Assembly: GCF_019039215.1 (NCBI RefSeq)
Contig: NZ_JAHNZZ010000001.1
Span: forward strand, 3,086,357 to 3,150,356
DNA: 64,000 bases
Direction of reading: 5' to 3'
From: Bacillus sp. FJAT-29790
GTDB lineage: Bacteria > Bacillota > Bacilli > Bacillales > Cytobacillaceae
A program made the position numbers and the translations under genes. Shown one piece after another: positions 8,064-15,843 of this stretch; within the stretch, counting starts at the first letter, position 1, and the number at the start of each line of letters is the position of its first letter. Below the pieces are notes generated by a model. It was not told the DNA's origin. It saw only the letters and a program-made list of their open reading frames with translations, and did no database searches.

Positions 8064-8861
8064 TTAAAAACCATCCTTTCTCATCCAAGAAAACGAAGCT
8101 CGGTAAATCGCTTTAAACAGAATATCTGTAATAAGCCCTAGCAAACCGATAATTAGAATTCCCACGATAATTTTATCTGGCTTCAGGAAACGTGAAGCTT
8201 GCATGATCATATAACCTAAACCACTGGATGCTCCGACAATTTCCGCCACCACCAAATAAGTCCAGGCCCATCCGAATGTAATCCGAAGTGTGTCGACAAT
8301 TCCCGGTAAAGAAGCCGGAAGAATCACTTTTGCAAAAATTTGGGCTTTCTTAGCTCCTAATGTATAAGAAACATCAACTAAATCGTTTTGCACATTTTTG
8401 GTCACATCCATTACCATAAGCGTAAGCTGAAAAAACGTCCCTAAGAAAATTACGGACATTTTTTCTGTCTCACCAAGACCAATCCATAATATTAATAATG
8501 GTATAAATGCTGAAGCCGGCATATAACGAATAAATCCTATAATAGGCTCAAAGGCCCCTTCAATAATTCGCAGTGATCCCATAAAAATCCCTAAAGGTAT
8601 CCCAATTACTGCAGCTAAAAGAAAGCCCGCAAGAACCCTTGAAAAACTAATCCCGATATCAGAAAGGATCTCGCCGCTTATAAATAATTTGGTGGCTGTA
8701 GCTAACACTGTCGTTGGAGTAGGCAAAAATAAAGGATTTACAACCCCGCCGTAGCTCAATACTGACCAAACCCCAAAAACAATAATAAAAGTAAGAAATC
8801 CTACCGATGTATATATCGCTTTTGGTATTTCTTTTTTAGGAGTAAACCACTTTTTCCCCAT
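8064..8861 (-). CDS. ABC transporter permease, SsuC/TauC type
   Basis: 265 aa with about six membrane segments and the cytoplasmic EAA-type loop (DVSYTLGAKKAQIFAKVILPA, about 165-185) that docks the ATPase. It is the membrane channel of the importer. It is the second gene of the operon, 167 nt after the binding-protein gene; that gap holds a strong stem-loop and short repeats. The stop is 1 nt before the ATPase ATG, so translation is probably coupled. Confidence 0.88.
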   Translation of the reverse strand: MGKKWFTPKKEIPKAIYTSVGFLTFIIVFGVWSVLSYGGVVNPLFLPTPTTVLATATKLFISGEILSDIGISFSRVLAGFLLAAVIGIPLGIFMGSLRIIEGAFEPIIGFIRYMPASAFIPLLILWIGLGETEKMSVIFLGTFFQLTLMVMDVTKNVQNDLVDVSYTLGAKKAQIFAKVILPASLPGIVDTLRITFGWAWTYLVVAEIVGASSGLGYMIMQASRFLKPDKIIVGILIIGLLGLITDILFKAIYRASFSWMRKDGF

Positions 8862-8897
8862 TAAAACCCCTCCATCTATGTACCAATTCGGAAAGTT

Positions 8898-8938
8898 CCT
8901 GACTCAGGAGGCATAAAGGATAGGCCTTTTGAGTCAGG
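8898..8938 (-). repeat. intercistronic stem-loop between binding protein and permease genes
   Basis: Perfect 9-bp inverted repeat CCTGACTCA/TGAGTCAGG with an inner AGGC/GCCT pairing. No U-run follows, so it looks like an mRNA-stabilising or processing hairpin that favours the binding-protein message, not a terminator. To its right (about 8940-8995) the motif gtgct(t/c)gata or gcgctcgata occurs three times at about 22-25-nt intervals. Confidence 0.6.
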
Positions 8939-9028
8939 TAAGTGCTTGATAAATTCGAGAAAGTGCTCGATAGGAACTGAAAAGCGCTCGATAAAGTTAC
9001 TTTTTCGAATTGCGGCTAAGCTTTTTAT

Positions 9029-10021
9029 TTAGTTCAAAAAGCTTGAATTAATTACATCTTCGGCTTTTGGTTCTTTATCAATCAATTTTTGCTCTAAGTA
9101 GAACTTAATGGCATTTTCCGTTGATTGATAAATTGCCCCTTTGGCACTATCTGAACCGAATAATTTATCGTTATCCTCTTTTGTCATGAATTTCAAGCCT
9201 GTTTCCGTAGCTTCAAATTCCGCTACATCAATATTTAGGCCCTTTGCCATAATTTCATTCGCTTCTGTTTTATTCTCTTTCCAATAATCCATCGCTTCAC
9301 CCATCGCTTTCACAAATGCTTTCACATCTTCAGGGCGGTTTTTAATGACGTCTTCCTTAAAGCTGATCGTATCGACGATAATACCTGGGAGATCTTTTGT
9401 CGTTAACAATACCTTGCCGTTCGCTTCTGCGCCTTTTGTTAACCAAGGTTCCCATGTCACCGCAGCATCGACTTTGCCAGCTGCAAATGCTGCACCTGCA
9501 TCACCCGCTGACATTTGGACGACTTCCACATCTTTTTCGGTTAATCCCGCTTGTTGCAACGCTGTTAATGCAAGCATATGGCTTGTTGAACCAACCTCAA
9601 ATGCGACCTGTTTGCCTTTTAAGTCTTTTACATCATTGATATCATTTTTGACGAGAATCCCATCCCCGCCATAAGAATCATCCAATAACCACACAACTTG
9701 CACCGGAATATCAGACGCCGCTAATGTTACTTGCACGTCCAATGCTGTTGCCATGCCATCAATTTTTCCACCTGCCAACGCTTGTTTACGCTCGCCCAAT
9801 CCTTCAATAATCGAAAGCTCAACATTTACGCCATTTTTTTCAAAAAAGCCCTTTTCTTTCGCTAAAAATAGCGGTCCATACCCCGTCCATGTTGGAAGCG
9901 TTACTTTTAACGGCGTCGTTGGCTTTCCATCCACGGTTTCCTTAGACACTTCCTCTTTTCCACATGCCACCAACGCGATCAGCAGCATAAACGAACATAC
10001 AATCGTCAACCATTTTTTCAT
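9029..10021 (-). CDS. substrate-binding lipoprotein, SsuA/TauA/NMT1 type
   Basis: 330 aa with a lipoprotein signal peptide (lipobox LVAC, Cys20) and a periplasmic-binding-protein type 2 fold (about 38-320). It contains the family features GYGPLFLAKEKGFFEKNGVNVE and AAGKVDAAVTWEPW. It captures the solute and delivers it to the permease. It is the first gene of the transporter operon, with a sigma-54 promoter 51 nt upstream of its ATG. Aliphatic sulfonates, taurine, nitrate or HMP-like compounds are the usual ligands of this family; none can be chosen from sequence. Confidence 0.9.
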   Translation of the reverse strand: MKKWLTIVCSFMLLIALVACGKEEVSKETVDGKPTTPLKVTLPTWTGYGPLFLAKEKGFFEKNGVNVELSIIEGLGERKQALAGGKIDGMATALDVQVTLAASDIPVQVVWLLDDSYGGDGILVKNDINDVKDLKGKQVAFEVGSTSHMLALTALQQAGLTEKDVEVVQMSAGDAGAAFAAGKVDAAVTWEPWLTKGAEANGKVLLTTKDLPGIIVDTISFKEDVIKNRPEDVKAFVKAMGEAMDYWKENKTEANEIMAKGLNIDVAEFEATETGLKFMTKEDNDKLFGSDSAKGAIYQSTENAIKFYLEQKLIDKEPKAEDVINSSFLN

Positions 10022-10071
10022 CCTAACTTCCCCCTTTTTTAAACTGTTTTCTTTTTGTAACTTAATTACCT

Positions 10072-10088
10072 TGCAATTTTTATGCCAA
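10072..10088 (-). promoter_or_regulatory. sigma-54 (SigL) -24/-12 promoter of the ABC transporter operon
   Basis: Minus strand TTGGCATaaaaaTTGCA: GG at -24 and GC at -12 with exactly 10 nt between them, matching the sigma-54 consensus TGGCAC-N5-TTGCA. It sits just after the stop of the sigma-54 activator gene and 51 nt before the binding-protein ATG. Confidence 0.85.
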
Positions 10089-10091
10089 TGT

Positions 10092-11471
10092 TTATTCTAT
10101 TTTATATTTCTTGATTTTTCTAACTATAGAAGGCTGACTAATCCCTAACGCTTTAGCCATTTGAGTCGTTGTTTTGTATCGCTTTCTTGCTTGAATAAGT
10201 ACCTGCTTTTCTACGCCTTCAAGAATGTCCGACAGTGACCGATTTCCATCGTCAACAGATGATACGTCATAGGAAGACTTCCGATAACGATCAGGCAAAT
10301 TTTCCATTTCAATCAGATGTTTAGATGAAGTAACAACAAGCCTTTCAATTAAATTGATTAACTCCCGTACATTGCCCCTCCATTCTTGCGTTAGCAACAA
10401 ATGGATAACCCCTTCATCAAGGCTGCGCTGACGGTTATATTTTTCTGAGAAATACTTAAGAAAGTAATCAATTAACGGAATAATATCAGTTGTACGTTTC
10501 CTTAATGGCGGTATTGTGATGGGTACAACATTTAAACGAAAGAAGAGATCCTTCCTAAACGTTCCTTCTTCAACAGCTTCTTCTAAATTTCGGTTAGTTG
10601 CAGCTATCATTCGAAAATCAGCGGTTCGCAGTTTCGTTCCGCCAACCCGGTAAAACTGCTTCTCTTGAATAAACTTCAATATCTTTACTTGATTGGCTAA
10701 TGACAGCTCGCCGATCTCATCTAAAAATAATGTTCCACCTTCAGCAAGCTCCGCTAAACCTACCTTGCCTTTCACATTTGCACCTGTAAAAGAACCTGAT
10801 TCATACCCAAAAAACTCTGCCTCGAAAAGCGTCTCCGGAATCGCTCCACAATTCACCTCAATAAAAGGACCGCCTTTTCTAGGACTTTTGTTATGAATAA
10901 ATTTAGCGATATGTGATTTTCCCACTCCTGATTCGCCAAGCAGTAACACATTTACATCAATTTCAGCCACCTGTAATGCGAGGTGAAGGACCTTTTTCAT
11001 TTCGTCACAAGTTGCGATCATGCCATCCTTATAAAAGTGAAGATTTCTAAGCATTTCAAGCTCACTCTTCACTCTCTCCATTTCGCCTTCCATGTCCTTT
11101 AAGTATTTTTTCATGTTAAGTAACTCAGTCACATCATGGGAATAACTCACAATCCGGACGAGCTGATTTTCCGGATTGAAAACTGGAATACCAGTAACAA
11201 GTAACTTTTTCCCATCCATCGTTGTTTGCACGAAAGTAATCTTCTTTTTTTCCTTAATAACCATCGGTGTCAAAATAGGTGTAAAAACACCTTCTTTTTC
11301 AAGATCATAAACGGAACGACCAACCATTTCCTTTGACTTCATATTATAAATCGCTTCTGTTGCTTCACTGACTTTCAAAATAATTCCGTCTGTATTCGTT
11401 ACTAAAATATCATCTTGCAATGAGTGAAGAATCGCTTCATTTTCATTCCAATCTTTTTTTTTATCAATCAA
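10092..11471 (-). CDS. sigma-54-dependent transcriptional activator (PAS-AAA-HTH)
   Basis: 459 aa. An N-terminal PAS sensor (about 12-118) and a short coiled coil (about 118-143) lead to the sigma-54 interaction AAA+ domain with Walker A GESGVGKS (179-186), the sigma-54 contact loop GSFTGA (226-231, a variant of GAFTGA) and Walker B GGTLFLDEIG. A C-terminal HTH (about 434-455) follows. It should open the sigma-54 promoter immediately downstream and switch on the transporter operon when the PAS domain senses its ligand. The start is TTG at 11471 with GGGAGG 7 nt before it. Its own promoter region has an ATAACTCAGTTAT palindrome (11548-11560). Confidence 0.9.
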   Translation of the reverse strand: MIDKKKDWNENEAILHSLQDDILVTNTDGIILKVSEATEAIYNMKSKEMVGRSVYDLEKEGVFTPILTPMVIKEKKKITFVQTTMDGKKLLVTGIPVFNPENQLVRIVSYSHDVTELLNMKKYLKDMEGEMERVKSELEMLRNLHFYKDGMIATCDEMKKVLHLALQVAEIDVNVLLLGESGVGKSHIAKFIHNKSPRKGGPFIEVNCGAIPETLFEAEFFGYESGSFTGANVKGKVGLAELAEGGTLFLDEIGELSLANQVKILKFIQEKQFYRVGGTKLRTADFRMIAATNRNLEEAVEEGTFRKDLFFRLNVVPITIPPLRKRTTDIIPLIDYFLKYFSEKYNRQRSLDEGVIHLLLTQEWRGNVRELINLIERLVVTSSKHLIEMENLPDRYRKSSYDVSSVDDGNRSLSDILEGVEKQVLIQARKRYKTTTQMAKALGISQPSIVRKIKKYKIE

Positions 11472-11547
11472 AAATAGTCCTCCCTTCTATTTCGCTTTTC
11501 TCTAATTAATTATTTAATAATGAATAATCAGTTGACGGAATTCTCCC

Positions 11548-11560
11548 ATAACTCAGTTAT
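11548..11560. promoter_or_regulatory. palindrome upstream of the sigma-54 activator gene
   Basis: ATAACT-C-AGTTAT, a perfect 6+1+6 inverted repeat 77 bp upstream of the activator start. The surrounding 11490-11620 is A/T rich with repeated GAATAAT motifs. It is a possible operator; no protein can be assigned. Confidence 0.3.
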
Positions 11561-11691
11561 ATCAAATAACAAGATGATTTTATACAATTTTGAATAATTT
11601 ATTTATTTTTAAATAATCTTTAGGCAAGAACTGCGGTACGGAACTAAAATAAGTGTTAAATCTATTTCTTCTAAATCCTACAACTAAAAGC

Positions 11692-11718
11692 AAAAAACTC
11701 GCCGCTTGGCGAGTTTTC
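11692..11718. terminator. terminator after the SAM hydrolase gene
   Basis: ACTCGCC, loop gctt, GGCGAGT with an A6 on one side and T4 on the other. On the minus strand it ends the SAM hydroxide adenosyltransferase transcript before the activator gene. The rest of the 11472-11840 gap shows only A/T-rich sequence. Confidence 0.8.
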
Positions 11719-11840
11719 ATATATAAAACCGATTTCCATCATGAAATGTGATTATTAGTGATAAAATTAATAGAATAGAAACTTGCTTCTCCTTATATGT
11801 CTTTCTAAATAAAAGAAGGTATTAAAGGACTTTATCGATT

Positions 11841-12695
11841 TTAGCCGATTTTCGGCACCTTGCGTATGGAAATTTTCCACTTGGAGCCTGTTTCGATATG
11901 ATACGCTTGGGCGAATGAACCTTGATTGATTGCTACCCCGAGCTTGTCGAGTGAATTGACGAAAAGTAACGGCTCTCCCAAGTGACTATCTGCGAATGAC
12001 CTGCCATACGTCATGATATTTTTATACACTTGGCGGACATCATTTTGGAGCGTTACTTCAAATGAATCACCGTGTTGGACATCCAATTGCTTGAAAAGCG
12101 TTCGATCGATATTCGTCCAAAGATTCCCGAAACGTATATCGAGAATATCAATATTCCCTGTAACTACCCCGTCCTTCAACGCTGCCTCGAATTTTGTTAG
12201 CTGAATCAGCGATTCTACAGATATTTCCGGCCCTATTTCTTCAAAGGTAATAATTCCTGAAGCAAGTCTTGCTGCTGTATAGGCGTACACGTCACGCCCA
12301 TGGAATGTATAAGATTCACCCGATTGTGGCAAACGATTAACCGTTTCATCAATCATTCTTGCTTCGGTCACACCGATCTCCGCTTTAATATGGGTAAGAG
12401 TTCCATTATCAGGCGTCACAATATATTGATTTTCAGCTGTTTTGATAACAACGCTACGTCGGTCCGTCCCTACTCCAGGATCAACAACTGAAACAAACAC
12501 TGTTTCTTCAGGCCAATACGAAATCGTCTGGTATAACCGATAGGACGCCTCCCAAATATTATACTGAGGGATATCATGGGTAAGGTCAAAAATTCTTAAA
12601 GAAGGATTTACCGAAATTGCCACCCCATACATTGCACTTACCGCTCCATCACTTGTACCAAAATCCGTCTGTAAAACTACATTTCTTTTAGCCAT
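11841..12695 (-). CDS. SAM hydroxide adenosyltransferase (SAM hydrolase, DUF62 family)
   Basis: 284 aa. It matches the fluorinase/chlorinase-like family that in most bacteria uses water or hydroxide to split S-adenosylmethionine into adenosine and methionine. Family motifs are visible: QTDFGTSDG (9-17), VVDPGVGTDRR (Asp72 and Arg79/80) and FHGRD (His132), the last three being the Asp-Arg-His set typical of the hydroxide branch. The start is ATG at 12695 or 12698 behind GGGAGGG; the upstream extension to 12755 overlaps the T-box terminator and is not coding. It is a single-gene unit under a T-box riboswitch (12734-13053) with its own promoter and terminator. Confidence 0.88.
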   Translation of the reverse strand: MAKRNVVLQTDFGTSDGAVSAMYGVAISVNPSLRIFDLTHDIPQYNIWEASYRLYQTISYWPEETVFVSVVDPGVGTDRRSVVIKTAENQYIVTPDNGTLTHIKAEIGVTEARMIDETVNRLPQSGESYTFHGRDVYAYTAARLASGIITFEEIGPEISVESLIQLTKFEAALKDGVVTGNIDILDIRFGNLWTNIDRTLFKQLDVQHGDSFEVTLQNDVRQVYKNIMTYGRSFADSHLGEPLLFVNSLDKLGVAINQGSFAQAYHIETGSKWKISIRKVPKIG

Positions 12696-12733
12696 CATAA
12701 TCCCTCCCAAATATAAAATTTCCATTAGAACAT

Positions 12734-12774
12734 AAAAAAACCACGCCCTTATCAATTAAGATAAGGACGTGGTT
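12734..12774 (-). terminator. T-box regulated terminator
   Basis: AACCACGTCCTTATC, 6-nt loop, GATAAGGGCGTGGTT followed by T7 on the minus strand. Its 5' arm overlaps the antiterminator formed with the T-box, as expected for transcriptional control. Confidence 0.9.
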
Positions 12775-13053
12775 GAATTCACGTGGTACCACCTTATTTC
12801 ACCGTTTGCTTACGCTATACGGCCTCTGCAAGTACAGTAGAAAAAAACATCTCAGTATACTGTGGTTTTGATAACGAGTACCAACTCTCGTCGTGTCCTA
12901 CTAATTTTCGAAAAAATGTTCAGCATGAGACTCCGAGGCCATTGTTCAGATTATTATTTTTGCTTCTTTTCAGCTACCGAAGCTCTCTGTGTAAAATAAG
13001 TGATCCTACTTTTTCTCATCAACGTCATTTAAGATTGATTTAGTTTTTTATTA
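12734..13053 (-). promoter_or_regulatory. T-box riboswitch (leader of the SAM hydrolase gene)
   Basis: The minus strand carries all T-box landmarks in order. A stem I base GATGAGA/TCTCAT with AGTA on its 5' side is followed by the AGAGAGC...GCTG kink region and a GAAC-containing specifier strand (GAACAATGGCCTCGGAG, about 12919-12935). Next come the T-box AAGGTGGTACCACGTG (12780-12795) and a terminator with a 15-bp stem and T7 (12734-12774). The discriminator bulge is UGGU, which pairs with tRNAs ending ACCA. Spacing to the basal helix favours AUG (Met) as specifier; AAU (Asn) and GGC (Gly) are alternatives. Confidence 0.9.
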
Positions 13054-13059
13054 AACTGA

Positions 13060-13087
13060 ATTATACAACAATTACCCAAAAACACAA
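13060..13087 (-). promoter_or_regulatory. sigma-A promoter of the T-box leader
   Basis: Minus strand -35 TTGTGT (13087-13082), 16-nt spacer, -10 TATAAT (13065-13060). The start would fall near 13053, giving a leader of about 320 nt to the terminator. Confidence 0.65.
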
Positions 13088-13275
13088 GTCTTTGTAATTT
13101 TTTTGATCAAGCAACTACATTACCCCAAACATGCCATTGATAAATGGTACTTAACGAACTAATCATGTTCAATCGTTATAAAGATTTTTTTACTTACCGC
13201 CATTACATTAATATACCCTCTACACATGAAGAATATTCATCCAAAGCAGAGTAAAGAGGAGGGAATAGTGAATTT

Positions 13276-13343
13276 GCTGTAACAAAAGAAATGACCGAGA
13301 AAAAATGACTTTCTCGACAATCTTTAGAAGAGTACACTCTTCT
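13276..13343 (-). terminator. tandem hairpins after rsiV-like gene
   Basis: Directly after the anti-sigma stop the minus strand has AGAAGAGT-gt-ACTCTTCT (13343-13326) and then CGAGAAA...TTTCTCG followed by T-rich sequence. They probably end the sigV-rsiV transcript. The rest of the gap (13088-13275) shows no gene. Confidence 0.5.
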
Positions 13344-13352
13344 CTGTAAAAC

Positions 13353-14237
13353 CTACTTAATATATTCATGGCTAACTAGATCGTCAGAAATAACTTTTGT
13401 TGGGATGACAAATTCAACAACTCCCATATAACCTGGGGCAACCTCATATTTGTTAAAGGAGATAACTAATTTTCCATTATTATTAATATAGAAATTTTGA
13501 TCCTTCTTAATTGCTTCAAATGTTTCCACAAGGTCTTCATCCTCGAGTCCGGCTTCCGTAACCCAATATACTTTACCAGAATCAGTATCCTTCATTTGCT
13601 CTCTCATTTGTTCTTTAATGTTCTGACTAATGATAGGCACATAACGCTCATCTTTAAATAGCATAGGCAAGCTTAACAATATTTGATTTTTCTTGTCAAT
13701 TGTGTCATATTTCATGACAGTCGAGGATGAACCAACCGTTTCTACAGTATATCTACCAATAGATAAAATCCGATCGTTATCGGTTTTGACTTCATAACCG
13801 CTGTTAACACCAAGATGCCCGCCGCCATTTTTCTCTAGATCCTCAGTATCAGCCACGAACTGCTCGTATAGTTGTTTTCCTTCTTTTGTATATTTTTTAT
13901 TGAGACTTTGCGCTAAATCTCTATTTTCCAAATCTGTTACTACTGGCACTTTAATATCTGCCTGATAGTTATCTTTATCAAGTTTAAACTCTGTAAAAGT
14001 CAGGACTTTGACAATATTTCCAACAACCGGAACTTCTGCTAAGGAGCTAGCCATTGCTGGACTCATATTAATGCTTCCAACAAAAAGCATGGAAGCTGCA
14101 GCTGCTACAGAGATCCATTTATAATGAGTTTTCCTTTTCCTTCCCTTCTTTAATGCTTTCTCCACGACGAAATTGAGTTCATCAGGAATTGAAATATTTT
14201 TATATTGCGTTTTAAGTTGTTCCAATTTTTTATCCAT
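13353..14237 (-). CDS. rsiV: anti-sigma factor, RsiV-like
   Basis: 294 aa. A short cytoplasmic N-terminus (1-40) resembles RsiV (MDKKLEQLKTQYKNISIPDEL), then one membrane segment (about 41-60) and a large extracellular domain (DUF3298-type, about 95-290). RsiV holds the ECF factor SigV at the membrane and is also the lysozyme receptor; lysozyme binding lets it be cleaved. ASS near residue 63 is a plausible signal-peptidase-type site. ATG at 14237 follows the sigma stop by 1 nt, with AAAGGAG in the sigma gene, so the two are coupled. No oatA-like lysozyme resistance gene lies next to it. Confidence 0.8.
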   Translation of the reverse strand: MDKKLEQLKTQYKNISIPDELNFVVEKALKKGRKRKTHYKWISVAAAASMLFVGSINMSPAMASSLAEVPVVGNIVKVLTFTEFKLDKDNYQADIKVPVVTDLENRDLAQSLNKKYTKEGKQLYEQFVADTEDLEKNGGGHLGVNSGYEVKTDNDRILSIGRYTVETVGSSSTVMKYDTIDKKNQILLSLPMLFKDERYVPIISQNIKEQMREQMKDTDSGKVYWVTEAGLEDEDLVETFEAIKKDQNFYINNNGKLVISFNKYEVAPGYMGVVEFVIPTKVISDDLVSHEYIK

Positions 14238-14238
14238 A

Positions 14239-14760
14239 CTATTTAGCTCCTTTGATCTTTTCATCATTCATTTCAATACGTAATAATTTCAAAGCTTTAT
14301 ACAATCGCGTTTTAATCGTATTGACATTTTCATTCAATACAGCCGCTACTTCATCGAGCTTCAAATCTTCAAAATATCGTAAAATAATAATGCTCTTATA
14401 TTCTGGCGCCAATTGATCCACTGCCATTTCTAAATCAAAAATTTCATAATGGTCTTCTTTTCCTGAACACATCATCTCTATCGTTTCAGCATCGACAATA
14501 CTGACTCTCTTATGTTTCCTAAGGAAATCTAGAGAAGTATTCACAACGATTCTGTAAAACCAGCTTTTAAGCATGCTTAAATCTTGAAGGGAATGACTGG
14601 AACGGATCGCTTTGTGAATGGAGTCTTGTACAATATCTAAAGCATCCTCTGGATTTTTCACATAGCTATAGGCCAGTCGGTAAACATTCTCTTTGTTTTC
14701 TCTTATAAATTCAGTAAATACATCATCATCAATGAATCTGCTTTTCTTACCCATTCGCAA
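14239..14760 (-). CDS. sigV: ECF RNA polymerase sigma factor, SigV-like
   Basis: 173 aa with sigma region 2 (YRLAYSYVKNPEDALDIVQDSIHKA, about 25-55) and region 4 with HTH (YKSIIILRYFEDLKLDEVAAVL, about 120-160). The text of both regions closely follows B. subtilis SigV. It directs the lysozyme/cell-wall stress response. The start is TTG at 14760 (5 nt after AAAGGAG) or ATG at 14754. An ECF-type promoter upstream suggests autoregulation. It is cotranscribed with the rsiV-like gene. Confidence 0.82.
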   Translation of the reverse strand: MRMGKKSRFIDDDVFTEFIRENKENVYRLAYSYVKNPEDALDIVQDSIHKAIRSSHSLQDLSMLKSWFYRIVVNTSLDFLRKHKRVSIVDAETIEMMCSGKEDHYEIFDLEMAVDQLAPEYKSIIILRYFEDLKLDEVAAVLNENVNTIKTRLYKALKLLRIEMNDEKIKGAK

Positions 14761-14798
14761 AAAGGCTCCTTTATTGCATTTAATTTGTATACACTAAT

Positions 14799-14828
14799 AA
14801 GACGTTTTATCTATTACAAAAAGTTTTA
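14799..14828 (-). promoter_or_regulatory. putative autoregulated ECF promoter of sigV
   Basis: Minus strand TAAAACTTTTTG ... CGTCTT. The AAAC and CGTC boxes are those used by SigV/SigX/SigW, here with an 18-nt spacer, one or two nt longer than usual. Confidence 0.5.
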
Positions 14829-14866
14829 CCCTTATAAGTGACATTCTTATGTTTCCAAACGGGAAG

Positions 14867-14898
14867 TGTCCATCATTACCACCATGATGGACATTTTT
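14867..14898 (+). terminator. orphan terminator-like hairpin
   Basis: TGTCCATCAT, 7-nt loop, ATGATGGACA then T5: a perfect 10-bp stem that would end plus-strand transcription, yet no plus-strand gene lies upstream. A second hairpin AGCGTTCC/GGAACGCT follows at 14949-14970. These may be scars of a lost gene or regulatory sites for sigV. Confidence 0.5.
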
Positions 14899-15035
14899 CC
14901 GATTAAAAGAACCGACATTGTCCTTCATATACTTTTCCCCATAAAAGAAGCGTTCCCCGAAAGGAACGCTAACATGAACACATTAGTAGATAAAACGAAG
15001 AAAGTTTCCTTCTGGTTAGTATTACGAAGAACAGC

Positions 15036-15269
15036 ATGATCCCTGCATATTACTTGATGGCTACTTATATAATCGGACTTGTAATAGTTGGCGTTTTTGT
15101 TAAAAAAACAGCTGGGAGATCGTTACGTGGGTCTGCACCAACTGTAGAAGATCCAAGCGAAATCGATGAAATATTGAAAAGTCCAGATAAAGCTCTCTGG
15201 CGGAAAGAAGAAATGCCATTGAAAGCAGCGGTAGAAAGTGACCATAATCAAAACGTATCTGCAAAATAA
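15036..15269 (+). CDS. small membrane protein or transporter fragment
   Basis: 77 aa with one N-terminal membrane segment (about 3-24, MATYIIGLVIVGVFV) and a charged C-terminal half. The start of the protein resembles the first helix of sodium:solute symporters, but the rest diverges, so it may be a decayed fragment. There is no good ribosome binding site. A strong terminator lies 230 nt downstream. Function unknown. Confidence 0.3.
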   Translation: MIPAYYLMATYIIGLVIVGVFVKKTAGRSLRGSAPTVEDPSEIDEILKSPDKALWRKEEMPLKAAVESDHNQNVSAK

Positions 15270-15493
15270 CAAAGGAATTAATCAAAGGAATATAAAACAC
15301 ATTACAAAAGATCATCTTCTCTTTTATGAGGTGCTTTACTTTTTATTTAATAGCAGTTTTTAAGCCTATTGTGTTGACCTCTTGATAATGATTGTTATGG
15401 ATGCTATGTTAAATATGATAGAACCCACCACGCCTCTTAACAATGCGGACCAAGGTGTTATCTTTAGATAATGTGGGTCAAGGATATTTAAAT

Positions 15494-15540
15494 AAAAGGC
15501 ATGAACATATTTGACATATCAAATATGTTCATGCCTTTTT
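15494..15540. terminator. strong bidirectional terminator
   Basis: A perfect 16-bp stem GGCATGAACATATTTG/CAAATATGTTCATGCC with a 6-nt loop, flanked by A4 and T5. No intact gene lies next to it on either side; 15270-15493 shows nothing recognisable. Confidence 0.75.
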
Positions 15541-15697
15541 GTTGCTTTGAAATAAAGTTTGATCTTTTTCTATATATGTTGTTCAATCAGCGCCCCGATT
15601 ATGGAAGACACACTAATTCAATTTAAATATTATCTATTATTGTTTTTTCTCTTCATGATTTCCCGTATGAAAAGTATTATAAATATAATGTATAAAC

Positions 15698-15843
15698 AAA
15701 TGGTAATAATACTAACCAAGACCAATGGAGTTAGAGCTATTTGTTAATGAAGGAGCTTGTGTAATCGCTACAGATATACAATTTGAAAAACTTTTGGGAA
15801 AGGTCGGTGAACTTAAGGGCCTTGCAAAAAAAGACAAATTGTG
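15698..15843 (+). pseudogene. short-chain dehydrogenase (SDR) remnant
   Basis: Two adjacent plus frames together read like the N-terminus of an SDR. MVIILTKTNGVRA (from 15701) resembles the KVVIITGxxxGIGRA cofactor loop. After a frame change, ELFVNEGACVIATDIQFEKLLGKVGELKG (from 15731) matches the second beta-alpha unit. The stop is at 15841-15843. Only about 45 residues are left of a family that normally has about 250. Confidence 0.5.

Noticed and set aside
12919-12935. Glycine (GGC) specifier in the T-box
   Set aside because: It would be followed by C instead of the usual purine, and the UGGU bulge does not match a U73 tRNA-Gly.
12783-13043. 86-aa plus-strand ORF
   Set aside because: It is the complement of the T-box leader; conserved RNA structure explains the sequence.
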